From contig JAFYLX010000187.1 of assembly GCA_017556895.1 (NCBI GenBank), positions 1-13,260 on the forward strand: a stretch of 13,260 bases of DNA, written 5' to 3'. Of the stretch, positions 8,149 to 12,895 are shown one piece after another (the first letter of the stretch is position 1; every line of letters begins with the position of its first letter). Below the pieces are notes generated by a model. That model was not told the DNA's origin. It saw only the letters and a list, made by a program, of their open reading frames with translations, and did not search any database. Source of the stretch: Bacillota bacterium. GTDB taxonomy: Bacteria; Bacillota_A; Clostridia; Peptostreptococcales; Anaerovoracaceae. Made by a program: the position numbers and the translations under genes.

Positions 8149-8466
8149 ATGGATTTGAATGACAAAACTATAGCAGAAATGGCGGCGCAACTAGGATTAT
8201 CAGGGAAAAGAGTTTCTTCAGGGCAGAAAGGATTGCAGAGCCAAAGCCTTGCAAGCCAATTAGGCGTGTCGAAAAGAGACATAGAACACCTATCGTCTAA
8301 AAGCGATGCAGAGCTGGAAAGAGAAATACTCAAGGTCAAAGAGCAGCTAAAGGCAAACAACGTAAGTTATGAGAAACAGGTAGCGATGCTTAGAAGTATC
8401 GCACCGATGCTAGATCCTAAGCAGAGGGCAAGACTCAACAAGGTCATGGAGATCCTTAGAAGATAA
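8149..8466 (+). CDS. Small helical protein with repeated HTH-like motif, unknown function (105 aa)
   Basis: I do not recognise this gene. It encodes a 105-aa soluble, basic, helix-rich protein with no membrane segment. GGAGGG (8138-8143) lies 5 bases before the ATG. Two similar blocks, MAAQLGLSGKR (11-21) and LASQLGVSKRD (34-44), resemble the first helices of helix-turn-helix domains, so DNA binding is possible but unproven. A charged helix follows (residues 52-69), then LRSIAPMLDPKQRARLNKVM (81-100), a helical hairpin. Its I-A-P-M-L recalls I-G-P-M-L in the divergently encoded 84-aa protein, hinting that the two share a partner or belong to one small-protein family. It is followed at once by a hairpin shared with the converging 174-aa gene. 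Confidence 0.75.
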   Translation: MDLNDKTIAEMAAQLGLSGKRVSSGQKGLQSQSLASQLGVSKRDIEHLSSKSDAELEREILKVKEQLKANNVSYEKQVAMLRSIAPMLDPKQRARLNKVMEILRR

Positions 8467-8470
8467 ATAA

Positions 8471-8510
8471 AAGGCTACCGCATATGCGATAGCCTTATAA
8501 CCTTTTAAAT
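8471..8510. terminator. Hairpin terminator between converging genes
   Basis: AAGGCTA (8471-8477) pairs with TAGCCTT (8490-8496), and an inner CGCATATGCG palindrome (8479-8488) extends the stem. On the - strand the stem is followed by TTTTATTTAT, a good tail for the 174-aa gene. On the + strand the tail is only TTATAACCTTTT, so termination of the 105-aa gene there is weaker. Confidence 0.75.
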
Positions 8511-8521
8511 GATATAAACTT

Positions 8522-9046
8522 TTATAGTCCTTTGATTCTCATTGCGACTTCAAGCTGGCTCATACCTGCTTCGAAAGTGATAGTTCCGCCTATAGGAATC
8601 TGCTCTGGATCTGAGATTCCGTTGTTTAGACAGACGTTAGCGTAATCATAATAGTCTTCGAATAGCCCTGCGTTTACAGCACAATCAACGATTGCTGTAG
8701 CGCTGTTACCTTCAAATGTTACAGTAACGTCATTTGTCAATAGACCGTTGCTACCCCATACTGCAGCTGATCCGTCAGAGCCTTCGGATTCACCGGATGG
8801 TTCGTCGTTACCCTCGCTGGAAGGTTCATCGTTACCTTCTCCTTCGGACTCACCGGATGGCTCGTCGCTAGGAGTATCAGCAGGTTCTTCATAAACTGTA
8901 GCGTTGTTATTTTCGTCAATAATCTCTTTAGGATACTCTACGATTGCTGCAAGCCTCCACGCGATGATAAGCGCGGCGATCAGCAATATCCCAAGAGCAA
9001 TTAATATATCACTTTTATCATATAAAAAATCTTTAAATTTATTCAT
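8522..9046 (-). CDS. Membrane-anchored protein with MltG/YceG-like (LysM-type) domain, no catalytic region
   Basis: A 174-aa protein. The ATG at 9046 is preferred over 9058 because GGAGGA (9051-9056, complement) lies directly upstream. Residues 14-37 form one strong membrane helix after a charged cytoplasmic N-terminus. Residues 42-93 are an acidic Glu/Ser/Gly/Pro/Asn linker with a repeated DEPSGESEG. Residues about 107-174 (VTVTFEGNSATAIVDC ... IPIGGTITFEAGMSQLEVAMRI) resemble the small LysM-like module that precedes the lytic transglycosylase domain in MltG/YceG. The glycan-cutting domain itself is absent, so an anchor or glycan-sensing role at the cell wall is inferred, not shown. It has a good promoter at 9074-9102. 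The family call rests on pattern memory and is moderate. Confidence 0.7.
   Translation of the reverse strand: MNKFKDFLYDKSDILIALGILLIAALIIAWRLAAIVEYPKEIIDENNNATVYEEPADTPSDEPSGESEGEGNDEPSSEGNDEPSGESEGSDGSAAVWGSNGLLTNDVTVTFEGNSATAIVDCAVNAGLFEDYYDYANVCLNNGISDPEQIPIGGTITFEAGMSQLEVAMRIKGL
8781..8867 (-). repeat. Imperfect in-frame repeats coding for the acidic linker
   Basis: A 27-base unit at 8781-8807 recurs at 8841-8867 with two C/T changes (period 60), and a GGTTCxTCGTTACC unit occurs at 8799-8812 and 8823-8836 (period 24). Both periods are multiples of three, so repeat gain or loss changes linker length without a frameshift. The repeats encode DEPSGESEG and GNDEPS. Confidence 0.85.
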
Positions 9047-9073
9047 AATCTCCTCCATATTTTAGACACATAC

Positions 9074-9102
9074 ATTTTAGCAGAATAATACTTTTTTCTC
9101 AA
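9074..9102 (-). promoter_or_regulatory. Promoter of the 174-aa membrane protein gene
   Basis: On the - strand TTGAGA (9097-9102) and TAAAAT (9074-9079) are separated by exactly 17 bases, close to the sigma-A consensus. Transcription would start near 9067, giving a leader of about 20 bases that contains the SD. It overlaps the upstream part of the divergent rluA-type promoter, so the two may compete for polymerase. Confidence 0.75.
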
Positions 9103-9114
9103 GGTGTTTTGGTG

Positions 9115-9120
9115 TATAAT
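9115..9120 (+). promoter_or_regulatory. -10 element of the RluA-family gene
   Basis: A perfect TATAAT ends 7 bases before the ATG at 9128, so the expected start of transcription is at or next to that ATG. The -35 at 17-base spacing is only TTTTTT (9092-9097), which is weak. No SD lies between this element and the start codon. Confidence 0.55.
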
Positions 9121-9127
9121 GTGTGAT

Positions 9128-10105
9128 ATGATAAAATTAACAATTGGAGAAAATCAAGGGAATCAGAGACTAGATAGATTCCTTAAAAAGTACTTTGCGA
9201 AGGCATCGCTAGGATATATATACAAGCTTATCAGAAAGGACGTTAAGGTAAACGGCAAACGTAAGACTCAGGAGACAATCCTGGAAGTAGGAGATGAGCT
9301 TGTTATTTATATTTCCGAAGAAGAAGCGAAGAGTCTTCAAAAGGAAGTTAAAAAGGTAAATGCAAAGAAGCAGTTTACAGTAATATACGAAGATGAGAAC
9401 ATCTTGATTGCACAAAAGCCTTTCGGCCTTCTAACTCACGGTGATGGCCGCGAGAAGAAGAACCACCTTGCAAATCAGGTTATCGACTATCTGATTTCCA
9501 CAGGTGAGTATGATCCGAGAGTGGACAGGACTTTTACGCCATCCCCTGCCAATAGATTAGACCGAAATACTACGGGTCTTGTAATCTTCGGCAAGAAGGC
9601 GGCTGCGCTTCAGGAACTGAACACAATGATTAGAGAACGTGATGCTATCGAAAAGATATATATGACTATCGTTTCGGGCAAGGTTGAAGGAGGACTTCAG
9701 CTTCGTGACAGCATGGTTAAGGATGAGAGAACTAACGTGGTTACGATCACGGCTGACGAAGACGGCAAGAGCATGGAGACAGACATCACACCTATTGCCT
9801 ACAGCAACATGGGTAAGCCATACACGTTGGTGGAAGCGAAGATTAGAACAGGTAGAACTCACCAGATTAGAGTTCAGCTTGCAGGGGCAGGATACCCTAT
9901 CATCGGTGATATCAAGTACGGCAAGCCGGTAATCAATAACTACATGAAGTCAAAATATGACTTAACTACGCAGCTTTTACACGCTTACAAGCTTGTATTT
10001 GCTGAGTGTCGTCAGGATGGACCACTTGCATACCTTCAGGGCAAAGAGTTTGTGTGTCCACTACCTGATAGATTCGAGAGAATAAAAACAGACATTTTTG
10101 GATAA
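9128..10105 (+). CDS. RluA-family 23S rRNA-type pseudouridine synthase
   Basis: This enzyme isomerises uridine to pseudouridine in structured RNA, most likely 23S rRNA (RluC/RluD type); the exact site cannot be read from sequence. The 325-aa protein has an N-terminal S4 RNA-binding domain (about residues 9-62, QRLDRFLKKY ... VGDELVIYI) and a catalytic domain with ILIAQKPFGLLTHGDG, the active-site block NRLDRNTTGLVIFGK (catalytic Asp about 145; Asn replaces the commoner His before RLD), and RTGRTHQIRVQL. I chose ATG 9128 because the S4 domain starts just after it. The GTG at 9104 and ATG at 9119 would lie upstream of or inside the TATAAT box and lack a good SD. lepB follows 17 bases later and probably shares the transcript. 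Confidence 0.9.
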   Translation: MIKLTIGENQGNQRLDRFLKKYFAKASLGYIYKLIRKDVKVNGKRKTQETILEVGDELVIYISEEEAKSLQKEVKKVNAKKQFTVIYEDENILIAQKPFGLLTHGDGREKKNHLANQVIDYLISTGEYDPRVDRTFTPSPANRLDRNTTGLVIFGKKAAALQELNTMIRERDAIEKIYMTIVSGKVEGGLQLRDSMVKDERTNVVTITADEDGKSMETDITPIAYSNMGKPYTLVEAKIRTGRTHQIRVQLAGAGYPIIGDIKYGKPVINNYMKSKYDLTTQLLHAYKLVFAECRQDGPLAYLQGKEFVCPLPDRFERIKTDIFG

Positions 10106-10122
10106 AATCAAGGAGAGAATAA

Positions 10123-10647
10123 ATGAAAGAAGCCTTGGGTTGGATTAGAGATATAGGTATTGCATTAGTGATAGCTGCGATAATTTTAACTTTCTTTAAG
10201 CCGATTATCATACAGCAGGAATCCATGCAGCCTACATTCTACTCAGATGACTACGTAATTATTAGCAAACAAGCATACACACTATTTGGAGACGTTGAAC
10301 GTGGTGATGTTATCGTCTTCAAGTCCGATCTTTTAGATGGAGAAGGCAACTCAAAACATCTAATCAAGAGAATCATCGGAATCCCTGGTGATACAATCGA
10401 AATCAAAAACGGTTTAGTTTACAGAAACGGTGAGAAATTAGAAGAAGACTACGTTAACGAAAAGAGACAGTCCGGCGAAATGGAACCTATCATCGTTGAA
10501 GAAGGCAAACTGTTCGTTCTTGGCGACAACAGAAGAGTAAGCCAGGACAGCCGTTCCGAAGAAATCGGCCAGATTGACCAGGAAACAATCGTAGGGAAGG
10601 TAGTTTTAAGAATTTTCCCATTCGATAAGATTCAGACATTCTCATAA
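10123..10647 (+). CDS. lepB: Signal peptidase I
   Basis: Membrane-bound serine protease that removes signal peptides from proteins exported by Sec or Tat. The 174-aa protein has one N-terminal membrane helix (about residues 10-30), then QESMQPT with nucleophile Ser34, ERGDVIVF (box C), LIKRIIGIPGD with the general base Lys82, and FVLGDNRRVSQDSR (box E, about 131-144), which is complete. Length and the single membrane helix match the short Gram-positive type (B. subtilis SipS-like). GGAG (10112-10115) lies 7 bases before the ATG. It sits 17 bases after the pseudouridine synthase and 27 bases before a second signal-peptidase-like gene whose catalytic positions appear lost. Nothing suggests it is inactive. 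Confidence 0.96.
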   Translation: MKEALGWIRDIGIALVIAAIILTFFKPIIIQQESMQPTFYSDDYVIISKQAYTLFGDVERGDVIVFKSDLLDGEGNSKHLIKRIIGIPGDTIEIKNGLVYRNGEKLEEDYVNEKRQSGEMEPIIVEEGKLFVLGDNRRVSQDSRSEEIGQIDQETIVGKVVLRIFPFDKIQTFS

Positions 10648-10674
10648 ACCATTGCCAAGGCACAAGGGGCCAGG

Positions 10675-11085
10675 ATGAAAAAAGCGATACTATATTCTAT
10701 ATCGGCAATAATAGGGATAGCAGCGGGAATTCTTCTTCACTGTTCCTTTATGGTGACCAGCGCACACGGGGTTCTTATGCTACCCACTATAGAGCCCGGT
10801 CAGACGGTGGTAATCTGCCTGCTTGATAAGGATGTAGAAAAAGGCGACGTGGTTGCCTATATACCGCCATACTATACTTTGGATGGCGAGGGCAATATTG
10901 TGTTTCGCAGGGTTGAAGACGACGGAAAGGGCAAAGAGTCTGATAGGACGATGGGCCAAGAAGGACAGATTCTTTTGACCTGTGATACCAACATGACAGA
11001 AAACCACAATGTTAAGATATCTAAAGAAGAACTATTAGGAACTGTCATCCTGTGGGATGACGTTCTAAAGCGGTTACCTTTCTAG
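10675..11085 (+). CDS. Signal-peptidase-like protein with lost catalytic residues (136 aa)
   Basis: A 136-aa protein with an N-terminal membrane helix (residues 4-27). Layout and boxes follow the S26/S24 peptidase fold, closest in pattern to the SipW/ER-type: HGVLMLPTIEPG (31-42) stands where GxSMxPTL is expected, EKGDVVAY (55-62) is box C, FRRVED (77-82) takes the place of THRIVE or IKRI, LLTCDTNMTEN (100-110) that of the GDxNxxxD box, and ELLGTVIL (119-126) that of xVIGKVV. The nucleophile Ser is Leu34, the Lys/His base is Arg78 and the final Asp is Asn110, so peptidase activity is unlikely. It lies 27 bases after lepB and 18 before smpB, with AAGGGG (10664-10669) as ribosome site. The fold is inferred from pattern only. 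A LepB-associated scaffold or regulator is one possibility; a decaying paralog is the other, although the intact frame argues for selection. Confidence 0.7.
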   Translation: MKKAILYSISAIIGIAAGILLHCSFMVTSAHGVLMLPTIEPGQTVVICLLDKDVEKGDVVAYIPPYYTLDGEGNIVFRRVEDDGKGKESDRTMGQEGQILLTCDTNMTENHNVKISKEELLGTVILWDDVLKRLPF

Positions 11086-11103
11086 ATTATATAGGAGAAA
11101 TAT

Positions 11104-11568
11104 ATGGCAAGAAGAGAAAGAAAACTTGTTGCAAACAATAAAAAGGCTAGACACGATTTCTTCATTGAAGAAGTGTACGAAGCGGGCATTGTTCTTACAG
11201 GGACAGAGATTAAGTCCGTTAGACAAGGCAAAGTAAGCATCAAAGAAAGCTTTGCCAAGATCGAAAACGGCGAAATGATCCTTTACGGTATGAATATCAG
11301 CCCATACGAGCAGGGTAACAGATACAACGTGGACCCTCTTAGACCTCGTAAGCTTCTACTACATAAGCAAGAAATCAGAAAGCTGATCGGTTACACGACA
11401 ATCAAGGGTCTAACTTTAGTTCCGCTTCAGATGTATATAAATGAAGACGGTCGTGCTAAAATCGAGATTGCGGTTGCAAGAGGTAAGAAACTATACGATA
11501 AGCGTGATGATATCGCAAAACGCGATGCGCAGCGCGACATGGATAGAAGCATGAAAAACAGATACTAA
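11104..11568 (+). CDS. smpB: SsrA-binding protein SmpB
   Basis: SmpB is the tmRNA partner that delivers alanyl-tmRNA to ribosomes stalled on broken mRNA and places its C-terminal tail in the empty mRNA channel. The 154-aa protein has the typical [17 protein letters not shown] start, [18 protein letters not shown] (28-45), an OB-type barrel with [20 protein letters not shown], and [19 protein letters not shown] near the lysine- and arginine-rich C-terminal tail. Length is normal. AGGAG (11093-11097) precedes the ATG by 6 bases. Its RNA partner ssrA starts 86 bases downstream from a separate promoter, a widespread gene order. The rnr gene often found just upstream in Firmicutes is not here; lepB and its paralog occupy that place. 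Confidence 0.98.
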   Translation: MARRERKLVANNKKARHDFFIEEVYEAGIVLTGTEIKSVRQGKVSIKESFAKIENGEMILYGMNISPYEQGNRYNVDPLRPRKLLLHKQEIRKLIGYTTIKGLTLVPLQMYINEDGRAKIEIAVARGKKLYDKRDDIAKRDAQRDMDRSMKNRY

Positions 11569-11570
11569 AA

Positions 11571-11610
11571 ATTGCTAGCTGCATTGCATGGTGGCGGTGC
11601 AGCCAGCGAT
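11571..11610 (+). other. Long hairpin between smpB and ssrA
   Basis: ATTGCTAGCTGCA (11571-11583) pairs with TGCAGCCAGCGAT (11598-11610) with one mismatch and one wobble, around a 14-base loop. It has no T-tail, so it is not a standard terminator. It starts just after the smpB stop and ends exactly where the ssrA -35 begins, so it may protect the smpB mRNA end. Confidence 0.55.
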
Positions 11611-11639
11611 TTGCATTGCACCTGATAATGTGATATAAT
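11611..11639 (+). promoter_or_regulatory. ssrA promoter
   Basis: TTGCAT (11611-11616), a 17-base spacer, and TATAAT (11634-11639) with an extended TGA just before it form a near-consensus sigma-A promoter. Transcription should start near 11646, leaving about 9 bases to be trimmed from the tmRNA 5' end (by RNase P, as known for tmRNA). The -35 lies within the second copy of a TGCATTGCA repeat (11580 and 11612). Confidence 0.85.
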
Positions 11640-11654
11640 GCATATCGCACACAT

Positions 11655-12013
11655 GGGGGTGTAAAGGTTTCGACGGGGGTGTAGAAGCCGGATAAGCGAG
11701 CGGTAGTTTGTCCAGTCTACCTTAAAAAGGACACGTTAAATATAAACGCTAAAAATAATAACACATTCGCATTAGCAGCTTAGTTCTGCACCGCGCGTCA
11801 GCCTGGGTTTACCTGTAGGCTCAGAATCTGGCGTCGACTATACAGGAAAACTCTGTGGGAGTTCTCGGTACCATAGGGGACTTACGAGATAGCTGATTTC
11901 ATAGCCTGTTAATGGGCGCTGGAAGAGGCGAAATTTTAAATCATTAACTGCGCTCGGAGAAAGTCCTGTGGAAATGCTTTCGGACGTGGGTTCGACTCCC
12001 ACCATCTCCACCA
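11655..12013 (+). ncRNA. ssrA: Transfer-messenger RNA (tmRNA)
   Basis: tmRNA acts as both tRNA-Ala and mRNA to free stalled ribosomes and tag the unfinished protein for proteolysis. The 359-base one-piece molecule begins GGGGGTG and GTAAAGGTTTCGACGGGGGT, the conserved 5' block. The 5' end pairs with CATCTCC (12003-12009) as a 7-bp acceptor stem with two G-U pairs. The T-arm GTGGGTTCGACTCCCAC (11986-12002) and an encoded CCA (12011-12013) close the tRNA-like half. The G-U pair at the third position is the alanyl-tRNA-synthetase identity element. The tag frame is at 11748-11783. The promoter is at 11611-11639 and tandem terminators follow. SmpB is encoded directly upstream. Confidence 0.97.
11748..11783 (+). 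other. tmRNA tag-peptide reading frame
   Basis: Starting at the resume codon GCT, the frame reads AKNNNTFALAA and stops at TAG (11781-11783). The ALAA end is the usual degradation signal for ClpXP-type proteases. With the alanine carried by the tmRNA itself the full tag is AAKNNNTFALAA. The exact resume codon is inferred from the tag pattern and the preceding TATAAAC. Confidence 0.9.
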
Positions 12014-12018
12014 AACCC

Positions 12019-12050
12019 GGGATAGTGGATTAAAACTGCTATCCCTCTTT
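12019..12050 (+). terminator. First terminator after ssrA
   Basis: GGGATAG (12019-12025) pairs with CTATCCC (12039-12045), extended by two wobbles and one G-C, with loop ATTAAAA and tail TCTTTAATT. It stands 5 bases after the CCA end and probably sets the tmRNA precursor 3' end. Confidence 0.75.
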
Positions 12051-12061
12051 AATTGCAACGG

Positions 12062-12096
12062 AAGGCAATCAAACCAAGGGTTTCGATTGCCTTTTT
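12062..12096 (+). terminator. Second, stronger terminator after ssrA
   Basis: AAGGCAATCAAACC (12062-12075) pairs with GGTTT (12079-12083) and GATTGCCTT (12085-12093) around a 3-base loop with one bulged C, followed by a T-run. It backs up the first terminator and isolates fic from ssrA transcription. Confidence 0.85.
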
Positions 12097-12101
12097 ACAT
12101 A

Positions 12102-12130
12102 TAGATAAAAGACAACAAAAATGGTATAAT
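12102..12130 (+). promoter_or_regulatory. fic promoter
   Basis: TATAAT (12125-12130) has an extended -10 TGg just before it and a -35 TAGATA (12102-12107, four of six consensus matches) at 17-base spacing. The leader would be about 30 bases and contains AAGGAG. With the two terminators upstream this gives fic its own transcript. Confidence 0.7.
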
Positions 12131-12166
12131 TATATAAAGAAATAAATTAATTCAAAGGAGTAAGGG

Positions 12167-12784
12167 ATGACTCTTGATAACAAATTAAACATTTCAAATT
12201 CTGTTGATCTTGCCAGGGAAGAAGAGAGAATTAGTAAAAAGAAAGCTCTTGAACTTTTCGAAAGTGGAAGACTTGATGAAATGGAAGCCGGAAGTTTTGG
12301 CGCATTAAAAGAAATACATAAAGCATTGTTTGAAGATTTGTATGACTTTGCAGGTGTAATTAGAGATGTGAATATTGCAAAAGGCAATTTTAGATTTACT
12401 CCGGTTATGTATCTTGAAGCGGCTTTGGGTAATGTAGAAAAAATGCCCCAGACTACTTTTGATGAAATTGTTGAAAAATATGTAGAAATGAATGTTGCAC
12501 ATCCATTTAGAGAAGGTAATGGACGTAGCATGAGAATATGGCTCGACCAGATTTTCAAGAAAGAAATCAAGCAAGTAGTGGACTGGAGCAAGGTTGATAA
12601 AGATGACTATCTGCTTGTGATGGAGCGCAGTCCTATAAAAGATATTGAAATCAAACATATCCTTAAGAATGCAATGACTGATAAGATTAATGACCGTGAA
12701 ATGTATATGAAAGGTATTGACCACAGTTATTACTATGAAGGGTATACTGAGTATAAGACAAGGGATTTGACAGGAAAGATATAA
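12167..12784 (+). CDS. fic: Class III Fic-domain AMP-transferase (self-inhibited)
   Basis: Fic proteins transfer AMP from ATP to hydroxyl side chains of target proteins. The 205-aa protein has the active-site loop HPFREGNGRSMR (112-123), with catalytic His112, Asp/Glu-type Glu116 for metal, and Arg120 for phosphate, plus a flap region with GNFRFTPV (73-80). Near the C-terminus SYYYEG (187-192) matches the inhibitory motif [S/T]xxxE[G/N]; its position marks class III, in which the protein inhibits itself, with Tyr188 at the place of the self-modified tyrosine of Neisseria NmFic. For class III members, gyrase and topoisomerase IV are reported targets; here the target is unknown. AAGGAG (12155-12160) lies 6 bases before the ATG. 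Sample stretches are 30-42% GC against 42-53% in smpB and the rluA-type gene, consistent with later acquisition. No separate antitoxin is needed or seen. Confidence 0.93.
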   Translation: MTLDNKLNISNSVDLAREEERISKKKALELFESGRLDEMEAGSFGALKEIHKALFEDLYDFAGVIRDVNIAKGNFRFTPVMYLEAALGNVEKMPQTTFDEIVEKYVEMNVAHPFREGNGRSMRIWLDQIFKKEIKQVVDWSKVDKDDYLLVMERSPIKDIEIKHILKNAMTDKINDREMYMKGIDHSYYYEGYTEYKTRDLTGKI

Positions 12785-12831
12785 TTTCAAATAGTCCTTA
12801 TGAAAACAAAAGAACCACATATTTTGTGAAA

Positions 12832-12868
12832 AAGTGCCCTTGATAAATATTCGTCGAGGGCATTTGAT
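12832..12868 (+). terminator. Probable terminator after fic
   Basis: TGCCCTTGA (12835-12843) pairs with TCGAGGGCA (12854-12862), one wobble, 10-base loop, with A-rich sequence before and TTTGATT after. The tail is short, so termination may be partial. It lies 51 bases after the fic stop and 34 before the next ATG. The rest of the 111-base gap shows no clear promoter. Confidence 0.6.
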
Positions 12869-12895
12869 TGCAAAGAAGATGATGAGGGGATAAAT

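Noticed and set aside
8064..8360. Upstream extension of the 84-aa - strand gene to a 183-aa protein
   Set aside because: The extension is the antisense of the 105-aa gene and its Ser/Leu/Cys-rich composition is typical of a shadow frame. A strong AGGAGG stands before the internal ATG at 8063.
9104..9127. GTG 9104 or ATG 9119 as start of the RluA-family gene
   Set aside because: Both lie upstream of or inside the TATAAT box, have no SD at good spacing (AAGGTG is 12 bases from 9119) and add residues before the S4 domain that look non-native.
10675..11085. Calling the 136-aa protein a second active signal peptidase
   Set aside because: The nucleophile, base and final acidic positions all differ from the active consensus.
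11571..11610. Terminator for smpB
   Set aside because: The stem is good but no T-run follows; the next bases are the ssrA -35. It is kept only as a hairpin.
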